The notes beneath the pieces were generated by a model, which was not told the origin of the DNA, ran no database searches, and saw only the letters and a program-made list of their open reading frames with translations. A stretch of DNA of 26,698 bases from CAZTJA01 sp964613745 (GTDB lineage Bacteria; Desulfobacterota; Desulfomonilia; Desulfomonilales; Desulfomonilaceae). The DNA is taken from assembly GCA_964613745.1 (NCBI GenBank), contig CAZTJA010000037.1, positions 1 through 26,698 of the forward strand, written 5' to 3'. Shown one piece after another: positions 8,141 to 16,409 of this stretch (positions within the stretch are counted from its first letter, which is position 1; the number at the start of each line of letters is the position of its first letter). The translations under genes and the position numbers were made by a program.

Positions 8141-8890
8141 ATGTTGCCGAGTCTCATATTCAAGAAGCAGGATCGAGGAGAATTCGATGAGATAATCCTC
8201 TTTTTGTCTCGTGAACTAGGGTGGCTCCGTGGGCTGGCGAAGAATGCTAAACGGAGCCGTATCCGCTTTGGGGGCCATTTAGAACCGTTTTCCCTCGTAG
8301 ACTTGGTCATCAGATCGAGAAAGAAGGATTCTCTCGTGTGGATTGATGAAGCTCAAGTCCTTGAGGGATTCCTAGGGATTAGATCCGACGTCAAAAAAGT
8401 TGCTAACTTGGCATACTTTCATGAATTATCATATCTGTTCACTCTCGAGAATCAACCGGAACCCTCTCTCTATGATTTTCTACTGGACACAACCGCAGAA
8501 CTAAATACAGGCAATCCAGGAGAACTCGGCCTACTTCTCAAGGAAATTGAATTGCTCGGGATTTTGGGTTACGAGCCTACCTTTGATTCATGTGTGGTTT
8601 GCAACGAAGCGTTGCCCAAAAATGCAGAGACTTTTTTTTCCGCAGCAATGGGCGGAACGGTTCATTCGGAATGCTTTTCTCGCAACAATGAGCCTGATCT
8701 CGTCGTCTCGCCGGACACCTTGGCAGTTATTAGGAAGGGACTTGAGGCAGGTAGGACAGCATCAAGATTAAAGCTTAATCCCAAAGGACTTCACGAAATC
8801 AGAGCCTTCATGTCACATTTCGTTCGTTTTCTGCGGGGCAGAGACGTAAATTCCTTGTCTTTCTTGGAAAAACTGGAAACGTTTCAATAG
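8141..8890 (+). CDS. recO: DNA repair protein RecO
   Basis: This 249-residue protein resembles RecO, which works with RecR (and RecF) to load RecA on SSB-coated single-stranded DNA. The N-terminal OB-fold start (FKKQDRGEFDEIILFLSRELG, here cut to its core) matches the usual 'rdyGEsDrivtllt.e.G' pattern. It is followed by GLAKNAKRSRIRFGGHLEP, the family's 'glaKGArrskSrfg..Lep'. A helical C-terminal part holds a zinc-finger-like set CVVC (151-154) and H175/C178. The length is typical (about 240-250). The ATG at 8141 has no visible Shine-Dalgarno sequence and the TTG one codon later would serve equally, so the exact start is uncertain. The gene converges on the lipoprotein gene, and I see no clear terminator between them. 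Confidence 0.9.
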   Translation: MLPSLIFKKQDRGEFDEIILFLSRELGWLRGLAKNAKRSRIRFGGHLEPFSLVDLVIRSRKKDSLVWIDEAQVLEGFLGIRSDVKKVANLAYFHELSYLFTLENQPEPSLYDFLLDTTAELNTGNPGELGLLLKEIELLGILGYEPTFDSCVVCNEALPKNAETFFSAAMGGTVHSECFSRNNEPDLVVSPDTLAVIRKGLEAGRTASRLKLNPKGLHEIRAFMSHFVRFLRGRDVNSLSFLEKLETFQ

Positions 8891-8948
8891 CGTTCCGGTC
8901 AAAACGAGTCCCACCGGCAGTGGCTTTCATTTATTGATACAGAAGAGC

Positions 8949-9953
8949 TCAGTATAAAGGTTTTGTATCCGCTTGCCCGCCGTGACCGGGATCAAGTAAT
9001 TTGTCGATGTTGGATCGGCCGTTATCTCCGGGAGCGGAAGCCGCTTCCATTGACTTCATACGTTCACTCATGGAAGCCATTTCGGTTTTGATGCGCTCAT
9101 TTTCAGTAGTGAGCTGAGCTGCATGAGATCTGAATTTTTCGGCCTGACTGCTTAACTGCTCGTATCCTGATTTGCACGACTCGAAGTCGCCTGACACTTC
9201 ATTCAATTCCGTCTTGGTGGTCTCCAAAGTTGCCGTAAGATTTTTCACTTCGCCCTGAAGTCTTCCGATTTCGGACTCCGCTGCGGTTTTGATCCTCGTT
9301 GCATCCGACAATGCAGATTTGAAAGTGGCCGCTAAGTCTTTGTTTTCACCGGCTTCTGCAGTTAATTTTTCAAGTTTCTCCAGGGTTCCGGCATTTTCTT
9401 TGGTCAATTGGTCTAGTTTTGACTGCAATTCAGAGACTCTATTGTCTTTGACCGCAAATTCTTGCTCCGCAAGATTCTTTATCCGCGAGATCTCCTGGTC
9501 TCTTTCGCCTATTTGACCGGCTAAATTCTTCACCTCATTATCTTTTGCGCTAAGCTGCGACTTCAGTTCATTGATGTTCTTTTGTGCGTTTTCCAATCTC
9601 TTAGCCAGCAGATCAGCTTTAAATTCGGCAACGGCTTTTGCCCCAAGTATTTCAATTCTAGAAGGATCATCGGATTTTGCTTTTGCACCATTGATTGGCT
9701 GTGTAGGTTGATTTGTCGTTTGTCCGTCCCTCATCTTGGCCATTGCTGCCGACAACTCGGACTTCAGTTGCTCATTCTCAGCTTTCTGTTCAGAAAGACT
9801 CGCTTTCGTAGTTTCCAGATTATTTTGAAGATCAACAATAAATTTCTGACGTTGCTCGTTTTCAATTCTTAACCTGTCCGAATCGGAGTTGGTGCATGAA
9901 AGCAAAGATCCCAGTAAACAAAAGACCGCCGCCAGTTTGATAACAGCATTCAT
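8949..9953 (-). CDS. Coiled-coil lipoprotein
   Basis: This is a 334-residue predicted lipoprotein. A type II signal peptide (MNAVIKLAAVFCLLGSLLSC) has lipobox LLSC, with the lipidated cysteine at residue 20 followed by TNSDSD. From about residue 25 to 300 the protein is almost entirely heptad-like Leu/Ala/Glu/Lys sequence, a long coiled coil broken by a Gln/Thr/Pro-rich linker around residues 77-92. The short tail is Gly/Asp-rich (DPGHGGQAD). No enzymatic motif is visible. It is probably an envelope-anchored structural or tethering protein; similarity to any one coiled-coil family would be composition-driven and unreliable. A 271-bp gap upstream, with nothing recognisable, separates it from the ankyrin protein gene on the same strand. 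Confidence 0.8.
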   Translation of the reverse strand: MNAVIKLAAVFCLLGSLLSCTNSDSDRLRIENEQRQKFIVDLQNNLETTKASLSEQKAENEQLKSELSAAMAKMRDGQTTNQPTQPINGAKAKSDDPSRIEILGAKAVAEFKADLLAKRLENAQKNINELKSQLSAKDNEVKNLAGQIGERDQEISRIKNLAEQEFAVKDNRVSELQSKLDQLTKENAGTLEKLEKLTAEAGENKDLAATFKSALSDATRIKTAAESEIGRLQGEVKNLTATLETTKTELNEVSGDFESCKSGYEQLSSQAEKFRSHAAQLTTENERIKTEMASMSERMKSMEAASAPGDNGRSNIDKLLDPGHGGQADTKPLY

Positions 9954-10188
9954 TTTTCACCGACCCTTTTGAACAAGAAAATAATCATGAGAATTCTATA
10001 TTAAGCTACTATTCCTCAAGTGGAATTATAACCCAACACGAATTCACAAGTCAAACGAAAACTCACCATCGGAGAAGATTATTCCAAAGTAAATCGATGC
10101 ATTGAGCGAATTATTTAAACTAGACATTTGTGAGGCATGGCAAATACCGATTGGACTGATGCAGCGTCAACGCAGAAGACGGAAGGTT

Positions 10189-10216
10189 AAAGGACCCGGC
10201 ACAGGCCCAGGCCCTT
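10189..10216 (-). terminator. Hairpin after the ankyrin/SH3 gene
   Basis: On the minus strand, AAGGGCCTGG pairs with CCGGGTCCTT (10 bp with two G-T pairs) around a 7-nt loop, about 8 nt after the stop codon. Only a TTT follows, so it is a moderate terminator candidate. Confidence 0.45.
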
Positions 10217-10224
10217 GGAGACAT

Positions 10225-11250
10225 TTATCTAAACAGTGGTGGGGGAGCAGGTAAACCGGCCGGAGGGGCAGGTAAGGCCCCGGCCCTTGGTGCGAAAGGC
10301 CCAGGAACCCTGCCCAAATCAATTTGACCTGAAAATAAGGGAGTGTTGAGCTGAACTGAGCCTCCCGTCTCCGGGTCAGTTTCTACACGTGCATACGGGG
10401 TTTCAATTTCGACCGTTCGGGAATCGGGTTCAACTTTGGCATTTCGACTTTTGACCGATTTGCCCGAATCAGCTTTCTTTCCCAACACGGAACCATCTTC
10501 CGTTTTTAATTGAGAAGCACTAACCCATCCTTTTTGGGGGTCTTCCAATTGAGCCCAAATGTCTTGGGTCACTCCGGATAAGGTCACCTTATCCCCGAAA
10601 GATAGACATCCGACTTTGTCAAAGTTTCGACCGGGTCCTTTTCGAATCCGAAGACAATTATCGGGTTTATCCACACCCGTAACTACGGCTTGAATGCCGG
10701 ATTCGTCCTTTTTGATCTCATTCAATCCAGTCCCTTTTTCACGAGTTTCGGCAAGATTCTTCTTAGTCACTCCTTGTTCATCTTGAGTGAGAATTTGCAC
10801 AATATTCCGATCTTTTTGATCCCGAGCATAATCTAAAGCAGTTCGGCCTTTCTGATCCTTAATCTTCAAATCAGCTCCGGCACTCACCAGAAGTCTAGCC
10901 ATGTCGGGTTCTCTTTCGGAAACCGCTACCATAAGTGCCGTGATGCCTGAATCGGTCCTTGCATTCAGATCAGCGCCGTTCTTTATGAGCAACCGAGCCG
11001 CATCGGGTTGCTTTTTCATTACTGCCCACATCAGAGCCGTAGCACCAACTTCATTTCGTTCATTAATGTCAATCCCACGGTCTACAAAACGTTCAATCTT
11101 ATCTGTTTCACCGTTTACCACCGCCTGCATGAATTCCGAATGAAGGTTGCTCGAATCGGAGCCGCTCTTTTCGGCTGCATGAGCGGGTAAACCTCCCATA
11201 AACAAGAGTACGGCAACTGTAATTACCAGGAACTTACTATCAATTCGCAT
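10225..11250 (-). CDS. Exported ankyrin-repeat and SH3-like domain protein
   Basis: This 341-residue protein starts with a Sec signal peptide (hydrophobic core FLVITVAVLLFMGG, probable cleavage after AHA, residues 23-25). Ankyrin repeats fill about residues 36-157. The clear ones have the forms 'GATALMWAVMKKQPDAARLLIKNGADLNA' (here in spirit; about 69-97) and 'GITALMVAV...MARLLVSAGADL' (102-128), with a shorter fourth unit ending VQIL. A bacterial SH3-like domain follows at about 185-247 (CLRIRKGPGRNFDKVGCL, GDKVTLSG, WAQLED, GWVSASQL). The tail from about 310 is Pro/Ala/Gly-rich. It is probably a periplasmic protein-binding or wall-associated factor. AGGAG lies eight bases before the ATG. 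It follows glnE on the same strand by 62 nt and ends with its own hairpin. The ligand is unknown. Confidence 0.85.
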   Translation of the reverse strand: MRIDSKFLVITVAVLLFMGGLPAHAAEKSGSDSSNLHSEFMQAVVNGETDKIERFVDRGIDINERNEVGATALMWAVMKKQPDAARLLIKNGADLNARTDSGITALMVAVSEREPDMARLLVSAGADLKIKDQKGRTALDYARDQKDRNIVQILTQDEQGVTKKNLAETREKGTGLNEIKKDESGIQAVVTGVDKPDNCLRIRKGPGRNFDKVGCLSFGDKVTLSGVTQDIWAQLEDPQKGWVSASQLKTEDGSVLGKKADSGKSVKSRNAKVEPDSRTVEIETPYARVETDPETGGSVQLNTPLFSGQIDLGRVPGPFAPRAGALPAPPAGLPAPPPLFR

Positions 11251-11312
11251 ACCTTTTCTCCTATCATCAATTCGTTAAGCTCTATGTCTCAGAAGACCGG
11301 TATGAAGTTCCT

Positions 11313-14300
11313 TCAGTTCAAAGCGGAATCTCCCTCATTTGAATAATTTAGATTGTCAGATGGATAGAAGATGAAATTGTAGACCCTCCTGATCGATTCC
11401 GTGATCCTCCTGTAATCTCGTGTAAATTCGGATTCTTCCAGGTAGCCCAACCGGCCTGCCAGCCCACGAAGTTTGTCACCGTGCAATGGAATACGATCGA
11501 TGCTCCTGTTTTCCATTAATCGAAGTTTATCTTCCAAATTGATCAGGAACAGGTATCCGGCACTCAAGACATCGTAATGACCTTGGTCCAATAAGTTTTG
11601 GTCATTCAGCATCCGAAGGGCTTCCAGGGTATTCTGAACCAAAACTTCCGGATGTGCTTTGGCATGTTTCAGAATGAGCGCTTGAACACAAAATTCTATA
11701 TCGACAAGCCCCCCCTTCCCTGTCTTGAGGTCCACATAATCTCGATTCTCTTGCGCAATTTCAGCTTCCATTCTTGAGCGAAGTTTCGCTATCTCGGCCA
11801 AAGAGGCTTCAGAAAATTCAAGGTTCAAGATTGAATTCCGTATTGCCTCTGATATGACTGTGCAGGTCGTCATCGGGCCGCTTACGGGTCTTGCCCTTGT
11901 GAGTGCCTGTTTTTCCCAAAGTTGCGCACTCGTTGAATGGTAGTCTTGAAAAGACTTGATGGAGGAAACAAGAGGCCCTTTATTGCCTGACGGTCTCAAT
12001 CGAGTGTCGATGGCCCAGGCGGTTCCCTCCGATGTAGGTATGTTCAAAACCGAAATGATTCTGCCCGCAAATCTGCTGAACCATTCATGAGCGGTCAGTT
12101 TCCCAATGGTCTCTACGGTGGAATCGTATATGAAGATTACATCGAGGTCCGATAAATAAGTCATTTCACGTCCACCGAGCTTCCCCATGCCTAGAATCAC
12201 TAATGGTGGATTTTCATGGGAATCGATCATCCCGAACTTCTTTGCCATCTCAGCCGCTGCAATATCCACAGCACCTTCAAGACACGCTTCAGCCAGGTCG
12301 GTGATCAACTTACGAGCGGTGGTGGACTCGATTTCTCCTGCAAGATGATGAACACCAATCAGCAACATTTCTTCATTCTTAAAACGTCGCAGCACATCCA
12401 ACTGCTCTTCGAGCCCATCTGAATATGTGAGCCTCTCGGTCAAGTTTGCGGACAAAGAGTCTCTTGATTTCGGAAAAGCCTCCGCTCCTTTTGCAATTAA
12501 AGAATCGATGGATTGAGGATGCCTTATCAGCAGATCCGTAAAAAACCGGCTCTCTCCAAGAATTTTGATGATGAATTTGAGGGTCGGTGGGTTTTCCAGA
12601 AGCGTGGAAAAGTACGTCGAATGGGCATAAAGGGAATCAATGTAACTGTCCAATGCGATTAAGGCGGGCCCCGGTTCAGGTAAGTTCAAGATCTCTTCCA
12701 AGAAAAAGGGCATTGCCTTTTCCAGAAGATGCACACCTTTTTCCATAGCTATTTTCTTATCATCAGGGACGAGCAGATCCTTCAACACGTTGTACGAGGT
12801 GTTCACGTCCGGAAATCCTGCTTCGCGGAGCAGCATTTTGCACGCATCTTCATCATGTATTGCGTCAATAATCTTAGAAGCCTGGATAGAGACACCCTTC
12901 GGTGCATCGTCATCAGACTGGTAAAACATTCCCGAAAAAAGATCTTCGACAATCCTCCGGTGCGAATCCAATTGCGCCATGAAATCCTGTAAATTTGCAA
13001 AACCCATCTTGTGCGCAAGGTCCTCTTGGTCTTCACGGCTCCTCGGAAGTTCATGGGTCTGCAATTGATGATTTATTTGAATCCGATGCTCTGTTTTTCT
13101 GAAAAATACATAGGCTCGTCTGAGGTTGTCCGTTGTCTGCTTATCAAGTAAACCCGCTTCCCGGAGTAAACTCAAAGCCTCCATCGTTGAAGTGGACCTC
13201 ACTCTGGGAGTTCTCCCGGCGTTTATCAATTGAAGAGCTTGAACAAAGAATTCTATTTCCCTGATTCCACCCTGACCCAGTTTAATGTTGATTCCCGGTT
13301 TTCTCTTGAGCTGTATCTGAATCTTCGACTTCATGGCTCGCATTTCTTCGAGAGTGGAAAAATCCAGATGCTTTCTGAAAATAAAAGGCTCCAATTCTTG
13401 GAGAAACTCCCTGCCGAGAGAAAGATCACCGGCAATTTCTGTGGATTTCATCAATACGGCCCGTTCCCAGGTCCTGCCCCAACCCAGGTAGTAATCGAGC
13501 GCATTCATAAGAGAAGGAACCAATTCGCCCTTTTCACCTTCCGGTCGCAAACGCAGATCTATCCTGAAGACAAACCCATCTCCGGTGACCTGTGATAAGG
13601 ACTTTGTTGCAGACTGAACAACCGATTCATAAAATCTTACTACAGGAATTTTTTCAGGTCCGCTGGTCAGACCCTCTTCCGGTCTCCTCAGGAATATCAA
13701 ATCAACATCCGATGAGAAATTAAGCTCTCTGCCCGACAATTTTCCCATCGCGAGTGCACACAAACCAAAACCTTCATCCGGGGGACAAGGCCTGCCGTAT
13801 TTTCCGGCCAATCGATCGAAGTGAAATTCAATCGAAATTTGAATCATTGCCGCCGCCAAATCCGACAGTTCGTGCATAACTTCCGCCACATCCGCAATGC
13901 CGGCCAAGTCTCTCGTTCCGATCCGTAAGTAATCGTGCTCCTTGTAAAAGCGGATTTCCCGATCAAAATCCTGAATATTCAGACACGGATTTGTTATTCG
14001 CCGAAGTTCCTGTTCTTTGTCCTTGCGAGTCTTTCGTTTTGTAAATTCCGAATCTAAAAAAAGTGTTCGGCACTGTTCCGGATGTCTCTTCATAATTCCC
14101 GTCAAAAATTTTGAACCGGAGACTGCCGCCAGAAAAGCTTCGCGAACATCGCTTTTCAGCACCATCTTGCTCACGGTCGTGTGGTCGAGCTCCAAGAGAT
14201 CTTCTATAACCGCTGCTGCCGCATTGGGATTAAATGAGCGCAGCAGGGCGTCAAATAATTCGAAACGAACGTTTTCGGATAGCCCGTTCAGGAAAGTAAA

Positions 14301-14375
14301 AAAACGCTCGCAATTACGATTGATATAGTTTAGGAATTTTTCCAAATCTGGTTTTTGTGTGTTCATAACCGTCAA
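11313..14375 (-). CDS. glnE: Glutamine synthetase adenylyltransferase / adenylyl-removing enzyme
   Basis: This 1020-residue bifunctional nucleotidyltransferase adds AMP to, or removes it from, glutamine synthetase in response to PII and glutamine. Two copies of the family's nucleotidyltransferase signature are present: GKLSGRELNFSSDVDLIF at residues 211-228 (N-terminal, adenylyl-removing half) and GKLGGREMTYLSDLDVIF, with its DLD near 743-745 (C-terminal, adenylylating half). Each is followed by an RLRP(E/S)G-type motif (DLRLRPEGEKG; DTRLRPSGNKG) and an IEFFVQAL/IEFCVQAL helix. The length is slightly above the E. coli enzyme (about 946). The first codon of the frame is TTG at 14375. An ATG three codons in (14366) is an equally good start, and neither has a clear ribosome-binding site. 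It is divergent from the lipid kinase gene. Confidence 0.96.
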   Translation of the reverse strand: MTVMNTQKPDLEKFLNYINRNCERFFTFLNGLSENVRFELFDALLRSFNPNAAAAVIEDLLELDHTTVSKMVLKSDVREAFLAAVSGSKFLTGIMKRHPEQCRTLFLDSEFTKRKTRKDKEQELRRITNPCLNIQDFDREIRFYKEHDYLRIGTRDLAGIADVAEVMHELSDLAAAMIQISIEFHFDRLAGKYGRPCPPDEGFGLCALAMGKLSGRELNFSSDVDLIFLRRPEEGLTSGPEKIPVVRFYESVVQSATKSLSQVTGDGFVFRIDLRLRPEGEKGELVPSLMNALDYYLGWGRTWERAVLMKSTEIAGDLSLGREFLQELEPFIFRKHLDFSTLEEMRAMKSKIQIQLKRKPGINIKLGQGGIREIEFFVQALQLINAGRTPRVRSTSTMEALSLLREAGLLDKQTTDNLRRAYVFFRKTEHRIQINHQLQTHELPRSREDQEDLAHKMGFANLQDFMAQLDSHRRIVEDLFSGMFYQSDDDAPKGVSIQASKIIDAIHDEDACKMLLREAGFPDVNTSYNVLKDLLVPDDKKIAMEKGVHLLEKAMPFFLEEILNLPEPGPALIALDSYIDSLYAHSTYFSTLLENPPTLKFIIKILGESRFFTDLLIRHPQSIDSLIAKGAEAFPKSRDSLSANLTERLTYSDGLEEQLDVLRRFKNEEMLLIGVHHLAGEIESTTARKLITDLAEACLEGAVDIAAAEMAKKFGMIDSHENPPLVILGMGKLGGREMTYLSDLDVIFIYDSTVETIGKLTAHEWFSRFAGRIISVLNIPTSEGTAWAIDTRLRPSGNKGPLVSSIKSFQDYHSTSAQLWEKQALTRARPVSGPMTTCTVISEAIRNSILNLEFSEASLAEIAKLRSRMEAEIAQENRDYVDLKTGKGGLVDIEFCVQALILKHAKAHPEVLVQNTLEALRMLNDQNLLDQGHYDVLSAGYLFLINLEDKLRLMENRSIDRIPLHGDKLRGLAGRLGYLEESEFTRDYRRITESIRRVYNFIFYPSDNLNYSNEGDSALN

Positions 14376-14500
14376 CAGTGAAGAATTGGAGCTTGCCTAA
14401 AGCAAGTCTGCAAGGAACAATATAATGTGAATGGATTCAAAAAGGCTATTATTTCATCTTAATGGGTGATGATGCATATGCAAATTGAAAATAGGACAAT

Positions 14501-15373
14501 ATGAAACGTATTCTGATTGTCGGGAATCCAATAGCAGGTCGCGGTTTGGCCACAAAGCTCATGTGGAGTCTGTCCACGTTTCTCAAGAAGAAGGGTCACG
14601 ATCCCGATCTCCATTTTTCAAGGCAAAGAGGCGACATCTATCGGACGGTTAAGAACATCGGAAACAAGGTAGATGTAATTGCAGTTGTAGGTGGGGACGG
14701 CACGGTCAACGAAGTGTTAAATGGCCTGGACGATCCCTCGTCTGTGCCTCTCCTCATATTACCTGCGGGCACTGCAAACATGTCCGCGAAAGAGCTCGAA
14801 TTACCCCAGGACCCTATTGTTTCGGCTGATTTAATCGATTCAGGTAAGATCAGAACTTTGGACATGGGAGTAGTCAATGGTCGCCGTTTTCTGCTGCTCG
14901 TCAGCGTCGGCATTGATTCAATGGTGGTGCGCGAATTGTCACAGACCAGGAACGACATTCTCGGCTACCGAGGCTACATGGTTCCCATTCTTAAAGTGCT
15001 GCAGAATTATAAAGAACCGGACATTCAAATAACCGTAAACGATAACGAGGTAAGCGGTAAACTTGCAATTATTATGAATACGAAAAATTATGGCGGGCTC
15101 TTCACCATGAATGCCGCCAAGTCACCGGACTCAGGTTTTTTTGATGTCTGTGTGTTTAGCAGCTGTGCAGTGCCCGATTTACTCCGCTACTCAATGGCCG
15201 GGCTTGTCAGTGAGGTAGTAAAACTGCCGGATGTCAACTGCGTGTCGGGAACCGACATCAAGATTCGATCCAATGAGTTGATACCCGTCGAAGTTGATGG
15301 TGACCACTTCGGAACTACACCAATCCATGTGAGACTCGTGAATTCCTGTGTCAACATCATCGTGCCTGCCTAA
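14501..15373 (+). CDS. Diacylglycerol kinase-family lipid kinase (YegS/DagK-like)
   Basis: This 290-residue protein has the DAGK catalytic fold. The N-terminal strand NPIAGRG (residues 9-15) is the family's 'NP.AG.g' motif. VVGGDGTVNEVLNGL (62-76) is the ATP-binding GGDGT loop. LPAGTANMSAKELELP (about 87-102) is the substrate-site 'P.GTaNd.Ar.L'. The C-terminal beta-sandwich contains VEVDGDHFGTTP. It would phosphorylate a lipid (diacylglycerol or another alcohol) at the inner membrane face; the actual lipid is not predictable. AGGA lies four bases before the ATG. An exact TATAAT at 14421-14426 could be its -10 box, but I see no matching -35. Its TAA overlaps the TAG of the convergent gene, with CTAA shared by both stops. 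Confidence 0.9.
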   Translation: MKRILIVGNPIAGRGLATKLMWSLSTFLKKKGHDPDLHFSRQRGDIYRTVKNIGNKVDVIAVVGGDGTVNEVLNGLDDPSSVPLLILPAGTANMSAKELELPQDPIVSADLIDSGKIRTLDMGVVNGRRFLLLVSVGIDSMVVRELSQTRNDILGYRGYMVPILKVLQNYKEPDIQITVNDNEVSGKLAIIMNTKNYGGLFTMNAAKSPDSGFFDVCVFSSCAVPDLLRYSMAGLVSEVVKLPDVNCVSGTDIKIRSNELIPVEVDGDHFGTTPIHVRLVNSCVNIIVPA

Positions 15374-15702
15374 TCAGGCGTTCCGGCATCAATCCATTCC
15401 ATTATTTCGGATATCTCGGAATCCGAAATATACGGGCCTCTTGAAGGCATGCGCCTGTATGCCCCAATATTCCTTTTCAGGATTTTGATGAGGTTTGTTT
15501 CTTCGGCCCTGCCGCAACCTACCTTTTCCGGTTCAATGAGTTTGAGGCCGTACGGAGCGCTTTCAATCAGTTGCTGTTTTGTTTCCCACCCTATGGGTCC
15601 ATCGTGAACAACCTTCATTTTGGGCGCTCTTCCATTCTCTGCTTCCCATTTGCTCAGAGATCCGTCCAAAATTTCTTTAATACGCGTCCAATTCGCTGCC
15701 AT
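15370..15702 (-). CDS. Small protein with haem-less cytochrome c-like C-terminus
   Basis: This 110-residue protein has no signal peptide or membrane segment. The N-terminal half (NWTRIKEILDGSLSKWEAEN) is helical. The C-terminal part, GRAEETNLIKIL...RRMPSRGPYISDSEISEIMEWIDAGTPD, matches the end of many class I and Planctomycete-type cytochrome c domains (the 'RMPpgGp.ls..ei..I..WIdaGAp' pattern, with its Met axial-ligand position). There is no CxxCH haem motif; the only cysteine is in GCG. It is therefore a cytosolic, haem-less relative or a look-alike; similar modules may be fused to other proteins elsewhere. GAGGT precedes the ATG by about seven bases. It lies 41 nt after nth in the same direction, so it is probably the last gene of a trpS-nth operon. 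The function is unknown. Confidence 0.75.
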   Translation of the reverse strand: MAANWTRIKEILDGSLSKWEAENGRAPKMKVVHDGPIGWETKQQLIESAPYGLKLIEPEKVGCGRAEETNLIKILKRNIGAYRRMPSRGPYISDSEISEIMEWIDAGTPD

Positions 15703-15743
15703 GAAATTACCTCGTTTATGCTAATTCATGGGTTATCAATTGA

Positions 15744-16409
15744 TCATCTGTGAATGCCTACTCCGACTCGTTTACAATAATCGTAAATGGCGCATTTTGA
15801 GCACAACGGCGAAATTGGTTTACAGATGTTCTGTCCCCAGGTGACGAGCAAGTCATTGTATTCCAGCCAGTACTCATGAGGCAGTATTTCCCTTAATCTC
15901 ATTTCCGTGTCTTCGGGGGTTTTTGTTTGTACGTATCCTAGTCGATTGCTCATCCTGTGCACATGAGTGTCAACGCATATGCCCGGTTTCCCGAACCCCA
16001 GTGTCACGACTAAGTTTGCCGTTTTGCGGCCTACGCCTTTGAGCGTCAGCAACTCTTCCAAGTCATCAGGAACTTGCCCGCCGTATTTTTCAATTAGCGA
16101 TTCGGCAACTTGATGCAGAGTCCTTGCTTTTGTTTTGTAAAATCCGACAGGATAAATGAGTTCCTCGATTTCTTCCGGCTTCAATCTGAGAATAGCCTCG
16201 GGGCTGTCGGCCTTAGCCAAAAGTTTTCTCGATGCGGCACGAGTAACCGCATCTTTAGTTCTGAGCGACAGAATAGTCGAAATGAGTACATCAAACGGGT
16301 CACGGCGTTCGTTTGCAATCTCCGTTACAATCGGGACTTCCAAGCCACGAACTTTTTCACGAAGTATTTCAACAATTTTATGTATATTAGTTGCTTGCTC
16401 TGCGCTCAA
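15744..16409 (-). CDS. nth: Endonuclease III
   Basis: This DNA glycosylase/AP lyase removes oxidised pyrimidines in base-excision repair. It has the helix-hairpin-helix motif LLTLKGVGRKTANLVV with the catalytic lysine, VDTHVHRM with the catalytic aspartate, and a C-terminal 4Fe-4S loop of pattern C-x6-C-x2-C-x5-C. I place the start at a TTG (16407-16409) that overlaps the trpS stop codon. This gives 221 residues, with Lys119 and Asp137 matching E. coli Lys120 and Asp138. The frame stays open to an ATG at 16562, but that would run 157 nt into trpS and add residues unlike the family. The ribosome-binding site is weak, so translation is probably coupled to trpS. Confidence 0.92.
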   Translation of the reverse strand: MSAEQATNIHKIVEILREKVRGLEVPIVTEIANERRDPFDVLISTILSLRTKDAVTRAASRKLLAKADSPEAILRLKPEEIEELIYPVGFYKTKARTLHQVAESLIEKYGGQVPDDLEELLTLKGVGRKTANLVVTLGFGKPGICVDTHVHRMSNRLGYVQTKTPEDTEMRLREILPHEYWLEYNDLLVTWGQNICKPISPLCSKCAIYDYCKRVGVGIHR

